64,000 bases of DNA, taken from assembly GCA_951802425.1 (NCBI GenBank), contig OX637796.1, forward strand, positions 3,844,001 to 3,908,000. The letters are read 5' to 3'. Within the stretch, counting starts at the first letter, position 1. Each line of letters opens with the position of its first letter. This stretch comes from Clavaria fumosa. Its lineage: Eukaryota > Basidiomycota > Agaricomycetes > Agaricales > Clavariaceae. The position numbers and the translations under genes were made by a program. The notes under the pieces were generated by a model. The model was not told where the DNA came from, ran no database searches, and saw only the letters and a program-made list of their open reading frames with translations. Shown piece by piece: positions 24,272 to 36,983 of this stretch.

Positions 24272-26363
24272 TTACAAGTCTGGCAACTCTCTTTGTATAA
24301 GCCTAGTCCACGTACTAGGCTTCCACCACTCATCCATACTATCGATCCTTTCCCATAACACCTCTTCATCCACGCCATAGACTTCGTACTTGGCGCCGTT
24401 CAGCGGCCGGCCTTCCCGCCGCGCGAGTTCAATGGCAGCCTTATTCTCCCCTCTACGGAAGGGCGAACGCTTCAGGTGATACCAAACGAAAAGCGGTGAT
24501 GCCTACCCGAGCAATTCAAGTAATTCTTGTCGGTCAGGGAAGAAAAGACGTGGTTCCAGGACCGCCAATACGCCCAGCGCCGCGCGGTACAGGAATGCAT
24601 CTCCTTCCAGCAGTAGTACGTCCCAGACGCGTGCGCACGCTTCAAAAGGCAAGTGATCAAGGAAGAGCGAAATGAACCAGTCTGGGAGATATGCAGCGGG
24701 GGAAATCTGATGCTGCTTAAAGTTGAAGTAGACTAAGAGAGGAACATGTCAGGAATAAGCGAAGCCAACAGTCGTTGACGAACCTTTTGGCATCCCGTCT
24801 GCTAATAACGTATCAAAGATCCTAAGCGAAATCGGGTGAATATTCGTGGTCAAACTCTCTTGACTACACAGTCACCTGTAGTACGCTTCAACCTAAGTCT
24901 AAGCCCGTCAGCTTCGTTACGTAGGCATTCGGATGGACGCACATCATCTTTCGTTGATGGTCCCCCATAAAATGATCTCAAACAATGACGTTCTAACAAA
25001 TTCCGCATGACGACGAACCCTTGTTGGGGTGGCATATTGACAAGCAGCATGGCAGCAATTCTGGCTATTCCCGGTCTGTAGCCAAGTCCTTCGTCAGACC
25101 GCGCTACGACCCACGCACACAACATATCCTTGAGGTCCTGATACAATGGCCCGATTTCCGGATGGAATATGCGCAGTGAAGGGAGCGTCGTCGCAATGTC
25201 ATGTTCAATCATTGCCAGAGTCGCAGGAGGGAAGGTGCCATTCCCCAGCGCGCGCCTGGCTCTTGCAAAGCATGTGCGATAGTTCTCTATTCCTTACGTC
25301 AACGGGAACTCAACCAGAGATAAGTGGTCGACACCTTTGCTGATCGCTAGAGCATTGCCGACTACTTGCGTCCACATCAACGCCCTCAGCGTCGTTGGAA
25401 TGCCCTGCCACCAAAGCTTCCGAAGCGCGGGGTTCTTGTATATTACGCGCCAATCAGGGACGATCTCTTTCTGCCAGATAGGAAGCGACTCTTCAATCTT
25501 CTTTTCACGAGCGAGGCGACGCTCTTTTAGTGCCTTCCGACGCTTCTCTTCTACGAAGTAGCTGGATAAGGCATGATGCAGGACAACGACCGATCACCTA
25601 CGTAAAGCTCACCTGCGGCACGACTAGACTTCATCATGTCTTCCCAGTCAGCCAAATGCTTCATGTCTTCCTGGCGGTCCTTCGGCGGCAGAAAGGAAGG
25701 CCTCGTCCGGCTCACAACTTTCTCCAGTGCGCTTGGACCAGAAGTCCGTGTTGCGTGACGTTGCTGTGTGTACACGGATTGAGGCGCAGAACCGACGCTG
25801 GAAGGTGACCCAGGTCTGCGAGCCGAAGTTTGAAAGGAAGATGATTCCGATTCACCAATGGGTGTGTTAAAGGACGCCGCGCTCGGTGGCGGGGAAGATG
25901 CAGAAGCAGGCTGGCCTGTCAACGGTTCAGGACCGGAGGCTGATGACGGCGTAGAGATTTCGACCCGGGCGTGGGGAGGCTTGGAGACGTCGATGATGAC
26001 ATTGGGATAGTCAGGAGTTCCTACACCGTCATCCACTTCATCTCTTGGTGACTTAAGGGCATCCGAGAGCGAGATGGATGACAGGTGAGATGCAGACGCA
26101 GACGCAGAATCGCCGTCTGGAGCGTGTTCGACTGACCACCTACCAGTGTCTGTGTCGACGGAGATTTGCAGCGACTCGAGGAATCCGTTCGCCAGAGGTG
26201 CCTCATGTTCCGCGGTGACAGACGCGTCCTGCGCCCCAGCCAATGCCTCCCTGAGTGTTGCTGCATTCAATTCGAAATGGGCAATGTGTTCTGGGTCGTC
26301 ACCGTCAGAGAACGCATCGTCAAGACCCACGCCGACAAACTGGTCTTCCTGGCTGACGTCCAT
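24272..26363 (-). CDS. TBC-domain protein (TBC1D12/14-like), catalytic fingers apparently replaced
   Basis: TBC domains normally act as Rab GTPase-activating proteins. The first exon (from the ATG at 26363, MDVSQEDQFVGVG) is a long low-complexity region of about 270 residues. Later exons encode the TBC domain: LRKLWWQGIPTTLRALMWTQ, then IEHDIATTLPSLRIFHPEIG, LGYRPGIARIAAMLLVNMPP, FVVMRNLLERHCLRSFYGG and PDWFISLFLDHLPFEACARV. The C-terminal tail ends WWKPSTWTRLIQRELPDL at 24272. The usual arginine finger (IxxDxxR) reads IEHDIAT, and the glutamine finger (YxQG) reads YRPG. It may therefore be a GAP-inactive scaffold; that is inference. Lengths and exon order are otherwise typical of fungal homologues. 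Confidence 0.87.
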
Positions 26364-26438
26364 AGTCTGGTCTGTTGTTGACGTAGATGTTTACGTAATA
26401 ATCCAGCTACAACAGTTACGTTTACAAGAACAGGGGGA

Positions 26439-28233
26439 TTAAGAGTCATTATCATCCTCTACTACCATTTTCATCTGCCATCCCCCAATATCGACATCTG
26501 GTTCCTCGTCTGCCCATGTCAGATCCTCATCGTTGTCTGCTTGAGATCCAACCAGTGAAAAGTCGCGTCTCGGATCTGGGTCAATACTCGTGACATCCAC
26601 ATCTTCTTCCTCTCGCAAGGTCTTCCGTCTTGCCACCTCCGTGACGTCTTCCTAACGACAAATTAGTTAAGTAAACATTCGAGCATTTGGAGGGCGCCTC
26701 ACGATATCAAACTCGTCTTCCTTTTCCTCGTACTCGACATTCACGTCTACCTCTTCAAACCCTCCGGCAAACGCACCCCATCGTTCGGGAGTTGGAGAAT
26801 GCCATATTAAGATGTTGCCTTGATTCGTACTTGACGCGATGGACGACTTATGAGGGTGCCACTTTGTGTGACATGGCATGAGAGCAGACCGCGTATTGAC
26901 AACAGCAACGGACTTACATGGACGTACGTGAGAGGCTCGCGGCCTCCATCCAACGTACTCGATAATTGGCCGTCGTTAGAAAGATCCCATATGAAGATTT
27001 TGTGAGTCGCAGCATCCGCAGCCCCTATTCCGCTGCTAAATGAGCAGAATTGGGAGACATGCAACCCAAGACACGATACCTCCCGCCAACCACTCGCCGT
27101 CTGGACTGTACGACATGGCGTTCCATACGGTCTTCGTAATAGGGTCAGTAAATCGATGTGTTGGCTCCAATTCTTGCTCTATGTATTCCCTCTCAGCATT
27201 CGGAGCTTGGTACGACGGTAGATTGAACTGGCGCAGCGTGCGGTCGGAGGAATTTGTGACGAGACGGCTATTTCTGTCAATGAGAGGGAAAGACGATCGA
27301 ACGTGCCATGAACCGACCGTCCAGATTTAGTGAAGTCAAATCCTCTCATCGAGCCGGCACCAGAAATTTTGTGTCGAGCTACCATCTAAAAAATGTGAAA
27401 TGTATCCATAAATAAGTCACGCAGAGACAAACCGATTTTGTTCGAGCGTTGAACACAAGGATTGAGCTGGATGATGTCCCAATAAATATATGCTTGCCCG
27501 AGGGTTCAAAGCAGGCCACAGTCATGGCCGACCTGTCCACATTAATGAACTGGGTCAACAATAAATGGGAAAGGTGTTACCGTGATTTGCCCGTCTGGTT
27601 CTCTTCATCGCTTTCCTCTTGGACTTCGCACAACTCTACGCGGCCTCGATGTTCTTTCCTTTGGTCGACAAGATACGCTTCTCCTGTACTGAGCAGGGCT
27701 AACACTATGCGACTGGCGGTGATAGTTAGAACGGATCGTGGTCAAGTCTATCGACCTGCCTGTTCCGAGGATGGAAAGATGCAGACACGACAGGCGCATC
27801 AAATCGAATGGTAGTATGTCTTTGGAGCGGGCGAGTGTCCGCGGCGAGATCCCAAATGATGACATTCCAATCTTTGGAAGATGTCAATACAAACCGCGAG
27901 CTTCTTGACCAGCTGTGGCAGAACCAGGAGCTTCAATACATAAATCGCAGTTGTGCGGGGAACGCACTCGACGCTTGTGACGCCTTTGACATGCCCCTCC
28001 AACCACCGAACGGCCGCCTTGGTGTCCATGTCCCAGATGGCGGCAGATCCATCGTTCCTTCCTGTTGCTAAGTATCGGCCGGAGGGGTCAAAACGCGCGA
28101 AGGACGCGCCAGCTGCTAGAGAAGTCTGAACAGCAGTCGGATGTGTGATGGTGAACGGATCTGAAATTGTTAGACGGGTTAGACTTGAAAAATAATACGC
28201 CTTGAGTTGCGCACTGATGAGAGCACCATTCAT
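26439..28233 (-). CDS. SWD1: COMPASS histone H3K4 methyltransferase subunit Swd1 / RbBP5 (WD40)
   Basis: Swd1/RbBP5 is a WD40 core subunit of the Set1/MLL COMPASS complex, which methylates H3K4. The ATG at 28233 gives MNGALISAQLKAYYF. A diagnostic WD repeat reads FDPSGRYLATGRNDGSAAIW, followed by MDTKAAVRWLEGHVKGVTSV. Further WD segments appear in small exons down to about 26810 (ACFEPSGKHIFIGTSSSSIL and AADAATHKIFIWDLSN), separated by many short introns. The C-terminal tail after the propeller is acidic (about 26700-26640 and the final exon), as in RbBP5. The stop is at 26439, 75 bp from the TBC gene start on the same strand. It is divergent from GCP4. Confidence 0.88.
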
Positions 28234-28406
28234 GCCGTTGGAATGGCCGCACTGGACCTCGTCGTCGTAGGGTTAGAGAGCCAGTACAAGACACATTTAC
28301 CAGGGCTGGTTGATTCACATTTGGCTCACACGACTTGGACTAGGACGCGCCATAGTCTTCTTCCACGAGGACGAGGACAGCGACGACGACAAACGAACCA
28401 CGAACG
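28234..28406. promoter_or_regulatory. Divergent promoter, Swd1 / GCP4
   Basis: The two ATGs are separated by 173 bp, so the two genes probably share a bidirectional promoter. I see no TATA box or named factor site. Confidence 0.5.
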
Positions 28407-30704
28407 ATGATTGCGGAAATCCTGCTCGTCCTTGCTGGTCATTCATCTTCGCTCTTTCCTGTCGACCACAAGATTCACCCTGCTTTCAGCCCGTTCTTAC
28501 ATCCTGGCGAGCAGCAATGCCTGGAGTCCCTAGGTATGGTCATAACCTCGCTGTCTCCGTCTCACCCATGTCCCATTCGATAGGGCTGATCGCTCTCCGC
28601 TATCGCAAAATCAAGAAATCAATCGCTGTGCTCTCGCTCTCAGATTCTCGATATGTCTGTGTCGTCTGCGCGACTCTCAGCCAAATTCTCAAGAAGGAAT
28701 ATGAGCAACTCGTCGTCGACACAGAAGCGAAGGTCCTGCGACAAGATCCAGATCTTGTTGCGCGTGGCTCCTTTGTCCCGTTGTCGTTAATCCGTGCTAC
28801 TTTCGCCGAATGGGATGCGCCACTCGCTGCTTTAGAATCGCTGGTAGATCGGCTTCAGGCCGAACCTCATTGGAAAGCGGGCCCGCTAATCGACATGCTC
28901 CTTGAGCGCTCACATACCGGCATACAACGCATTGCCGAAATACTCTCGCGTCTTTCCGTCGCGGTCCAACGTGTTTGGGTGGCGCATCTCACAGCGTTTC
29001 TAGTACACGGCTCGTTGCCGTCAGTGGACCCGATCGCATCTGAGAATTACACGCTTATAGAGAGCTCAATGCCCTCATGTGTGTCTGCTCAATCGCGAGA
29101 TTCTATAGCGTACGTTGGTCGCGCTATCGGCACGGTCAAGGCGGCTAAGTGGCAAACTGAGTTCCCTCGAATCTTAGCCTTGGACAACAGCAACCTGTTA
29201 AAGGGTGTGCTACCGCAGGACCGGCACGCATTTAGTTTGGTAGTAGCGCAGATCCGAACGAATGTGAGCGAATGGCTTTGGTTGAATGTGTTGACACAGC
29301 GAGACGTTAGTGACGCCGTTGATTCTTTGTATGTGTACCCACCCTGTTCAGGCTCACACTGTCTAATACCAAGTAGGGCGGATTACTTCCTGCTTCGAAA
29401 TGGCGAATTCAGTCTCTCTCTCATTCGAGAGATTGAGCGACTGAAATTGGCGCGGTTGATCAAGCTGTCAGGTCCAATGTCTATGATTCGCGAGCAAGAC
29501 CTGAATCTCGCTATACTCCGCTCGTCATTGGGTACCACCGCCCAGTACGATCCAGCTCTCTCGCACCTCCGGTTTCACCTACCTTCTGGGCCACTGCGAC
29601 CGCTCCTTCCTTCCCTCACGACTGTCAAGCAGAATGGACCCATATCCACTTCATTCGACGACTTGCTTCTTGGCACGCCATTAATGCTCAACTACAAAGT
29701 CACTTGGCCCCTGGACCTTTTCCTATACCCTTCTGACCTCCAGACATACGCTACTCTTTTTAACTATTTGTCATCGCTCCGCAAACTCCAAACTCGCGTC
29801 CACGCCTGTTGGACTTCCCTTTCTAACGCTCAGCGTGCCAGGCGAAGATGGACGGGCCTAGGCGAAGGTGGCACTGTCGAGGACCTTGATATGCGAACGA
29901 GATTACTGCGATGCGGCTGGGGCGTAGTTCGAGACATGGGGTGGTTCCTGGATACCCTGTTCGGCTATGTGATGACGGACGTCGTGGATGTAGAGTATCG
30001 GCGTTTCAAAGCTCAACTGAACGAGCCCGGCAAGGACGGCGCTGTTCTGGACGTTCCTGGACAACCACCTCCAGCCGCGATTGGAACCTCAGCCACCACC
30101 TCGCGCCTCGACTTCACGACGCTTCGCAACATTCACACTACCTACTTAGAAAGACTTCTCACTGGTTGCCTCCTCGTTTATCCTGGCCTGACTTCCATTA
30201 TTCGGCAGATTCTTGAGGTATGTGAACGGTTTGTGGCACAAATAGAGAGGTGGGGTGGAGATGTGCTGCCTGCATTGTTGTTTGAGGAAGGCGATGAAGA
30301 TGGTATTGGACGACTAGTCAAGGAGAGGTGGACAGTCATCGCCGAGATCAATGAGGTATGTACTGTCTCGTTCAGTCCGACCTTGACGCAATGAGTATTT
30401 CACGGCACAGACATTGCATGTCCAACTGGAAGCATTTTATGAGCAACTCTCGCAGACAAGTTCTCAACAGCCTTATGTCGCGACGGACGCGTCCAGATCG
30501 GTGATGAACGCAAGTATGAATGCATCAGTGTTACATCATCACACAATCATCCGACCGAAAGGTGTCAAGGGATTCGAGCGGGATGGGGAGGTGAGACGAC
30601 ATGTCGAGCGGCTACTGTTGCGCCTGGATTTCAACGGCGCATTTTCGGCTGCAGAGGGCATTTCAGATGGGAAGGACATTCTGGCGGAAGGCGGTTTATC
30701 CTGA
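28407..30704 (+). CDS. Gamma-tubulin complex component 4-like (Spc97/Spc98 family)
   Basis: GCP proteins assemble gamma-tubulin into ring complexes that nucleate microtubules at spindle pole bodies. The ATG at 28407 gives MIAEILLVLAGHSSSLF and a PFLHPGEQQCLESLG segment, the GCP N-terminal signature (compare the MIHELLLAL start of human GCP4). After an intron the GRIP1 region continues with GSFVPLSLIRATFAEWDAPL. Conserved GRIP2-type segments follow: ADYFLLRNGEFSLSLIREIE, LMLNYKVTWPLDLFLYPSDL and YATLFNYLSSLRKLQTRVHA. The last exon has HVQLEAFYEQLSQ and RHVERLLLRLDFNGAFS, then a stop at 30704. About 700 residues, the size of GCP4, the smallest family member. Assignment to GCP4 rather than GCP5/6 is by size and N-terminus. 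Confidence 0.86.
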
Positions 30705-30823
30705 GTTGTGCGGATGCAGATATAATACGGTCGCTTTGACGGCCACGTAGCAAGAGGATGCATTGATTGCGTGTTGCGAGTGTGTTCACGACCTAAATAA
30801 ACCAAGACTACAACGGAGGCCTC

Positions 30824-32093
30824 ATGTCAGGCCCAGCCGCAAGGCTCACACAGCATCTTCGTTTTCTCTCGACCACCACGATGGCACACCGTAGGTGACC
30901 TCCTCTGAGTCTGGGATTGACCAATCTAATTCTCAGCGTAGAATACACCCCTCGTCTCATGGGAGCCCCGAACACTTTGGGTTCGCCATCGTTCTCATTT
31001 CTGTTTCATAGCGCTCAGCATTTGCTTTATCAGATCACAGGGTGTTCATCGAGCAAAACGGCGCAGTCATATCCCCCTTCCATGATATTCCGTTGTTCGC
31101 AGACCAGAACAATGGTATCTTCAATATGATCGTCGAGGTCCCGCGCTGGACGAACGCCAAGATGGAGATCTCAAAAGAGGAGTTCCTCAATCCTATCAAA
31201 CAGGACGTTAGAAGGGGCCGCTTGCGCTACGTCCGCAACTGTTTTCCCCACCACGGATATATCTGGAACTACGGGGCTTTCCCTCAGGTATGCCGAAGCC
31301 GTTGACGCGACGCGTCTTCGTTCTCTGATCTTCCAGATGCCCAGACTTGGGAGGACCCTTCTCAATCCCACGCTGAGACCAAGGCCAAGGGAGACAACGA
31401 CCCTCTCGATGTCTGCGAGATCGGGGAACAGGTGGGCTATGTGGGCCAAGTGAAGCAGGTCAAAGTTCTCGGCATCATGGCGCTCCTTGACGAGGGGGAG
31501 ACCGACTGGAAAGTCATCGTCGTCGACATTCAGGACCCGCTCGCGTCCAAGCTTAATGATGTCGAGGACGTCGAGAGACACCTCCCTGGCTTGATTAGGG
31601 CGACAAACGAGTGGTTCAGGTAAAGCCAGATTCCAAGACGCCTCGTGAACTTCTATCTTACCCCTCACGCAGAATCTACAAGATCCCCGACGGCAAGCCT
31701 GAGAACGCGTTCGCCTTCTCTGGCGAGGCGAAGAACAAAAAATATGCGACAGAGATCATCCACGAGTGCCACGAAGCCTGGCGGCGCCTCATCACAGGCG
31801 AGACTCCTGCGAAGACAACCAGTTACGAACTCTCAATGTGAGGGCAATCTTTGGCTTCCATTTTATTAAGGAGGGGCCGACACCACATTTCACAGCCGTA
31901 CCGTTCTCAACGGCAACTCTCCCGGTTATGTCAATAGGAACGACCCCGCCTACGCTGCCATCCCGCCTGACTCGAGGAAGCCACCTGTACCTATCGATCC
32001 TTCTGGTAAAACCCTCCTTTTCTCGACACAGACTGAGGCTAACTGTAAACCAAAGTCTCCAAGTGGTTCTACATCTCATCCGCCCAGGTCTAA
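30824..32093 (+). CDS. IPP1: Inorganic pyrophosphatase (family I), possible dual-targeted form
   Basis: Hydrolyses pyrophosphate to phosphate, driving biosynthetic reactions. Two in-frame ATGs exist at 30824 and 30881. The first adds 19 residues rich in Arg, Ser and Thr with no acidic residue, resembling a mitochondrial presequence. The second has a strong context (A at -3, G at +4). The protein runs [47 protein letters not shown]-type and [18 protein letters not shown] segments. It then has [15 protein letters not shown], the metal-binding Asp cluster, and ends [10 protein letters not shown] at 32093. The last two introns (about 31841-31894 and 32009-32055) restore the usual C-terminus. Six or more short introns. 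The enzyme identity is firm; dual targeting is inference. Confidence 0.95.
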
Positions 32094-32158
32094 TGTAGAT
32101 GTATGCAGCAGACATATAGAAAAGAAGATTGATGTTGAGAACTTGGAATTTTGTGGGA

Positions 32159-35100
32159 TTAGTGGTGTGGCGCGTCTGAATGGAGCGGAGGATATCGGCA
32201 GTAGCGATCAGCAATGGAAACGACAGTCCAAGTGCCTGAGAGGTCGTATTAGAATAATCCGCTGTGCGACATTGCAAACTGTAGGATGTTGCACACTGAC
32301 CTTCCAAAGCAGAATAGATGGAGTATTCGTTAGTCGTGACGCCGGAGACTGTATGCGTCTCCAAGGCTTTTCCAGGCCTACCACCTGGTTGCGATGGAGG
32401 TTCGGAGCGCTGGTAGGTGAATGTGAACGGTGGCTCTCCATGTAAAGAGAACACAATTTCTGCTTGGTCGCCTGAGATGGTTTTGTTGAGTTAATCTCAC
32501 ATACCAGTTAATAATGGAAAGTAATCCTAACCTTCGTGTATGTCCTGGTATATCCGTTTCCCTTGCCCGACTCGGGCGGAGGGAAGGGCATGAATAACAA
32601 AACGTTGGTCCATCACATTCGCCTGGCACATTTTCTGCTGATGCGAAACATGGGTAATCACGAACTCGCCGGGATACTGTTGGAGCACAGAGAAGGGCGA
32701 CGTTTTTGCTTCCTGTACGTATGTCTTGCCATTGATGCGATAGCTACATAATGAGAATCAGCTTTAGCAAGCGGGACGCAATTGCTGTGAACTAACCCAA
32801 CAGTCCAGGGCGGTAATCCTTCCAATTGGAATTGCGAGGCGTCACCAACACAGAGATCTTTTCTACTATCGAGAGGAATGATCGCCGCTGTCTCAGCCAC
32901 GTCTACCCACAGCTGTTGTACCGCGAAGTCGACCGTCCCTTGTACACAGCTGTGCGCATCTTGAACAGCCTCGATTTTGATTACGTGAGGTCCTATAGAA
33001 CTGAATATATACGAGGGCACGTCGAGTTTCCATGACCTTTCGTTGACTTGCACGACTCTAGTCTGCAAGTCACTGGAGGAGAGACTTTTGATCGAAAGTT
33101 TGAGCGAGAAAGGCGGCGACCCTTCCAGTATGATGAGTCCGTCGGTGAGACCAGTGCTGCGAGGTGTGAGGGCGTCATTCAGGCAATAAGAAAGGCGATT
33201 CGCCGACTTGAAACGAGCAGTGGGCCTCAATAGCACTTGCTGTTCAAAAACTAAGCGATTCGATGGCGAAAGGACGGCGCCACGTGTGTTCAAGGGGTAC
33301 GCAGCATCCCCGATCTGTTTCACCTCGTATAATACCTGTCCTGGGGAAGACGTTTGCAATTGAAAACGTGATCGGGGCTGGATGCTGCTGAATGTAGATT
33401 CATCCAAGAGCTCCGTGCCTCCTATACCGTCTTTCTTTACCACGTCATACGTGATTTGGAAGGGGGGCCGACCTAAGAAAGACATAGGATTAGAGCATAG
33501 TCGTAGAAAACGAACGGCGGACCTGTCAGTTCAAGGTCGACATTATCATCTACCCCTTCACATACTGCGGGGAGAATGTAAGAGTTTGTATACTGATCGA
33601 GCGTAGCCCCACTCCGCGGTGAGAGTTTTATGGAGGGTTTCGGCACCCACTCGACTCTGAATGTCGCAGCTTCAGGAAGGACAGTTCCAGGACACTGAGA
33701 ATCGACGACTGAAGTAAGTTCGTAGAGTCCAGCTTCGGTGACGTCGAGATAGCCGTTTGGCGAGGAGACAGTTATCGTGAGAGGCCTCGCCTTACCCTCG
33801 GAAAGAGTGAACGAATAGGAGATACGCCATGGCTGAGGATGTCTTCAATGGCTTGAGTAATGGCTAGCGAGAAAATAACATACCCCATCGCCCGTGAGAC
33901 GAAGCGGGAGTTGGGCCCGATCTCCTGCCAAGACAGCGGTTCGACGTTTGTCTTCAGAGCCATAAAATCGCGCGGAAGGCTGCGTGAAGTGGTAGAGCAA
34001 GTTAGTCGCAAGATAATATGTAGCCAAACAAGGAGTCTACCTTGACTCTTCTGACGTTCACAATTATACCAGGGGCAGTGAGAGTTCGTTTGCAACCGTT
34101 TGCATCCTCCACGCTCGCTATCTGCGTTGTTAATAAACAGAAGAAGTAAGAGTCAGTACGATTACAGACCGAGAACAACTTCGAAGGTGCCGCCATCCTT
34201 TGCAACCTCCACAGGTATCGGTATTTTCAGCGTCTTGCGGGGGGTCGAGATTCCAGGGAAGTGGAGTATTTCTGAACTCTTGGCACCAACAACCTGCAGC
34301 TCCAGATTCCAAGGGCCTTTGCCCTTAACAGAACAAAATAATCAGAAGACGTCGAATGAGTCAAGCCAGGTAACCTCACAAAGAGTTCTACTTCGACATC
34401 AACGACGTCGCCCGAGCAACTGTTTATCATTCTCCGTTTGCCTTGACTTTCGGCGCCTAAGATGACCGCAGACGCCAAGGGATGTACAGCTTGATCTATG
34501 CTGGGTCCGTCCAAAGGCACCGCTTTATAGTAAGCATCGCTGAGATGAGTGAAGGTGTACGTATAGTGACCGCTATGAGGAGGCTGCAGAGCCAGTTCAC
34601 CCCGTGATGAGGCGAATGTTTTTGTGAGCTCCTTTGCCGTATCTTTATTCCGCTGCATGCGATAGTGCACGGTGAACGGTGGTGTGCCATGGAATATCAA
34701 TGAGGCTGAAACGCCGGTATCACCAGAGCTGTAAGATCCAAGAATGTCAGGATGTGATGAAGGAAAGCTAGTAGAAACTTACCACTCATGAATGCGTTTC
34801 CATTCTATGTTGGCCGTCGGCTTTGGTCGTTCAAAGACTTTGCATGTCTCTGGTGCAAGCACGTCCCCTTCACACCACTTGGAAATTTTTAGTATGAGCC
34901 GACGATGCAACAAGTAAAGACGTGCCTTTCCTTTGACGCTAATAAGCGTATACATGCCAGGGGTATTAGCGCGCACAAGCAAGTCAATTTTCCCAGGTTC
35001 CGTTCGCGCAGTACGCTTCCAAGGCTTGGCCAATTTTGTAGTCGCCTTGGCGTTCTCCTCCGTGGCCACACCCGGTACGTATTTCATGAGGAGCTCCCAT

Positions 35101-36801
35101 GGGCCGTCAAGCGGGTCCGCTACGTTGGCAGATAATTTCAGCGGAGCGTCGAAGCCGATCAAAAGTGGGGTTGGGTTTTCCGGGCTGCAGCCTTGGAACG
35201 AGAAAGATGGTCGACGGAGGACAATGAGAGAGCGAGCAGTCTTGGTGTTATTTGCGGTTCCAGAGTCTAGCTGCAGCGCATCAGGTATGCGCACAAGATT
35301 CCCCATTCCATCCATCACTTCTTGCAACGCATACAGGTGAGCCCCTAGAGTGTCCAATGGAACTGACAAAGGAACTTTGATATCTTGTGGAGCTGCTCTT
35401 GACCGTCGCACGGCACCCCGATTAAGATCAGGATCAGAGGGCGGTGATTGATCTTCATTTCCCTCGATTCCTTCAACCACAAAATGTTCTCTTCGGTCGT
35501 TGATCTCCTTGAACCATCGCAACGTCAGCGGTGGCACTCCGTGGATATCAATGGTCAAATCAAGCTCCCGGTCATGTCCGTGGCAAAAGAACTGGTTTTC
35601 AGGTAGCATGAGCCGATCATCAGTAAATTCCACTCTAGGGCAAGGAACGACGACCATCTCTTTCGGGTATAAGAGCTTAGCGTCTGTGTTTGATGCATCG
35701 ACGACCCTTTCGAGGCGGAATATTCCAGGCTTGTTGAGCTTTACATAGAAAAGCGACTGAGTTTTTTGGAGTAACGATTGGGCTTGGTGTCTTCGGTCAG
35801 GGTGCTCTTCATCGTCATATTCATCGTACTCCTGCCTGTCTTGCTGACCCTGACCTATCGGACGCGCCGTACGAGCACCTTCCTCCAGAGCTTGTCGCAT
35901 CACTCTCAGATCTTTCTTGGAAAGTTCGTGATATTCAACTCCCCCAATCGCTCCTCGTGTTTTCTCGGATGCAATGGACCCTTGTCGGAGACCCAAAGGA
36001 GTGAGAGAGTATTTTATGTGCACAGGATCAGTGTTGTTGAGGAGAATGGGTACAAGGACGCTTGGGACAGTCTCGCTGAGGCATAATGTGAACTGGTCGG
36101 GGTTCAACTGGGCAGTGCTAATGGGTGACATGCGGACGGTGTGTTGTCCAAGAAGATGTGCATCCCCACCAATCGACGCTCGTCCTGGAATGAGGAAACC
36201 GAGGCCCACGTAGCCTAGGACATTGAGGAGGCGAAATGGCTCAGACACTGAAGGTAGATGTTTTGAGTCATCAAAGGATCCCGTATAATGGCGGAGGGGC
36301 GGAGTATGGCGACGCACCTGAGTACAAATCTCGGTTCCCCGAAGCGCTTAAGATACCCGCCAGATGCAACTCAATTCCACCAAAAAGCAGGCCATCCAGG
36401 AACCTGAGATGGAGGACTATCGTCGTCAGTAAATAAACAGGTAAATAATGAGGCGAACCAAAGAGAAGCTATTTGCAGCAGTACAATGGACTTGCTATAG
36501 TTCAAGCGAGGAATCCGTAACTGTGCGAGGAGGGCGCAATAACAGAAATCGACAATAAGCCATTTCACTCCATAGTTCGTAGACGTGTCGGTTGGCATAA
36601 AGACATAATTGAAGAAGTCATAGAGCTTTATTGCCTGTAATACAAGATCAGCCACCAGCGCGCCATCCACCAACAACTGACCTGACAGAGTAAGCCAAAG
36701 CTCAAGTAGTATAATCTTTGAGTTGGAACGTCGATGACACTGTCCGAGATTAGGGGTCCTTGAGGCGCAGGAGTGGTTTGAGTCCCCGGTTGCTGGGCCA
36801 T
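32159..36801 (-). CDS. POM152: Nuclear pore membrane nucleoporin Pom152-like
   Basis: Pom152 is an integral pore-membrane protein with a luminal chain of Ig-like domains that forms the luminal ring. The ATG at 36801 gives MAQQPGTQTTPAPQGPLISD and VPTQRLYYLSFGLLCQ. An intron with donor GTCAGT leads to hydrophobic segments AIKLYDFFNYVF, WLIVDFCYCALLAQL and SIVLLQIASLWFASLFTCLF. A further hydrophobic stretch, VLGYVGLGFLIPG, follows. Repeated Ig-like units come after, each marked by phrases such as HGVPPLTLRWF, HGTPPFTVHY, LGRPPFQITY and EGSPPFSLKL. The last exon encodes GTWTVVSIADRYCRYPP and ends at 32159. About ten introns. It ends 65 bp from the convergent pyrophosphatase stop. Confidence 0.9.
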
Positions 36802-36983
36802 TATCGGGTCGAACACAAGGTGACCACGCAACGCACTGAGCGCGTCGCAGAGTGGATGCCAGGTCACGGGGTCAGGCCGATGCATGAACTGAGCTTCGGT
36901 AAGCGAAACACTAGTAAGACTTAGCGACGGTAAAGCCACAGCATCCCATCTCTTCGACTTCGACAGAAACTTCACTAGTCAAC
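36802..36983. promoter_or_regulatory. Divergent promoter, Pom152 / thioredoxin
   Basis: The start codons are 182 bp apart on opposite strands. No specific element was recognised. Confidence 0.45.
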
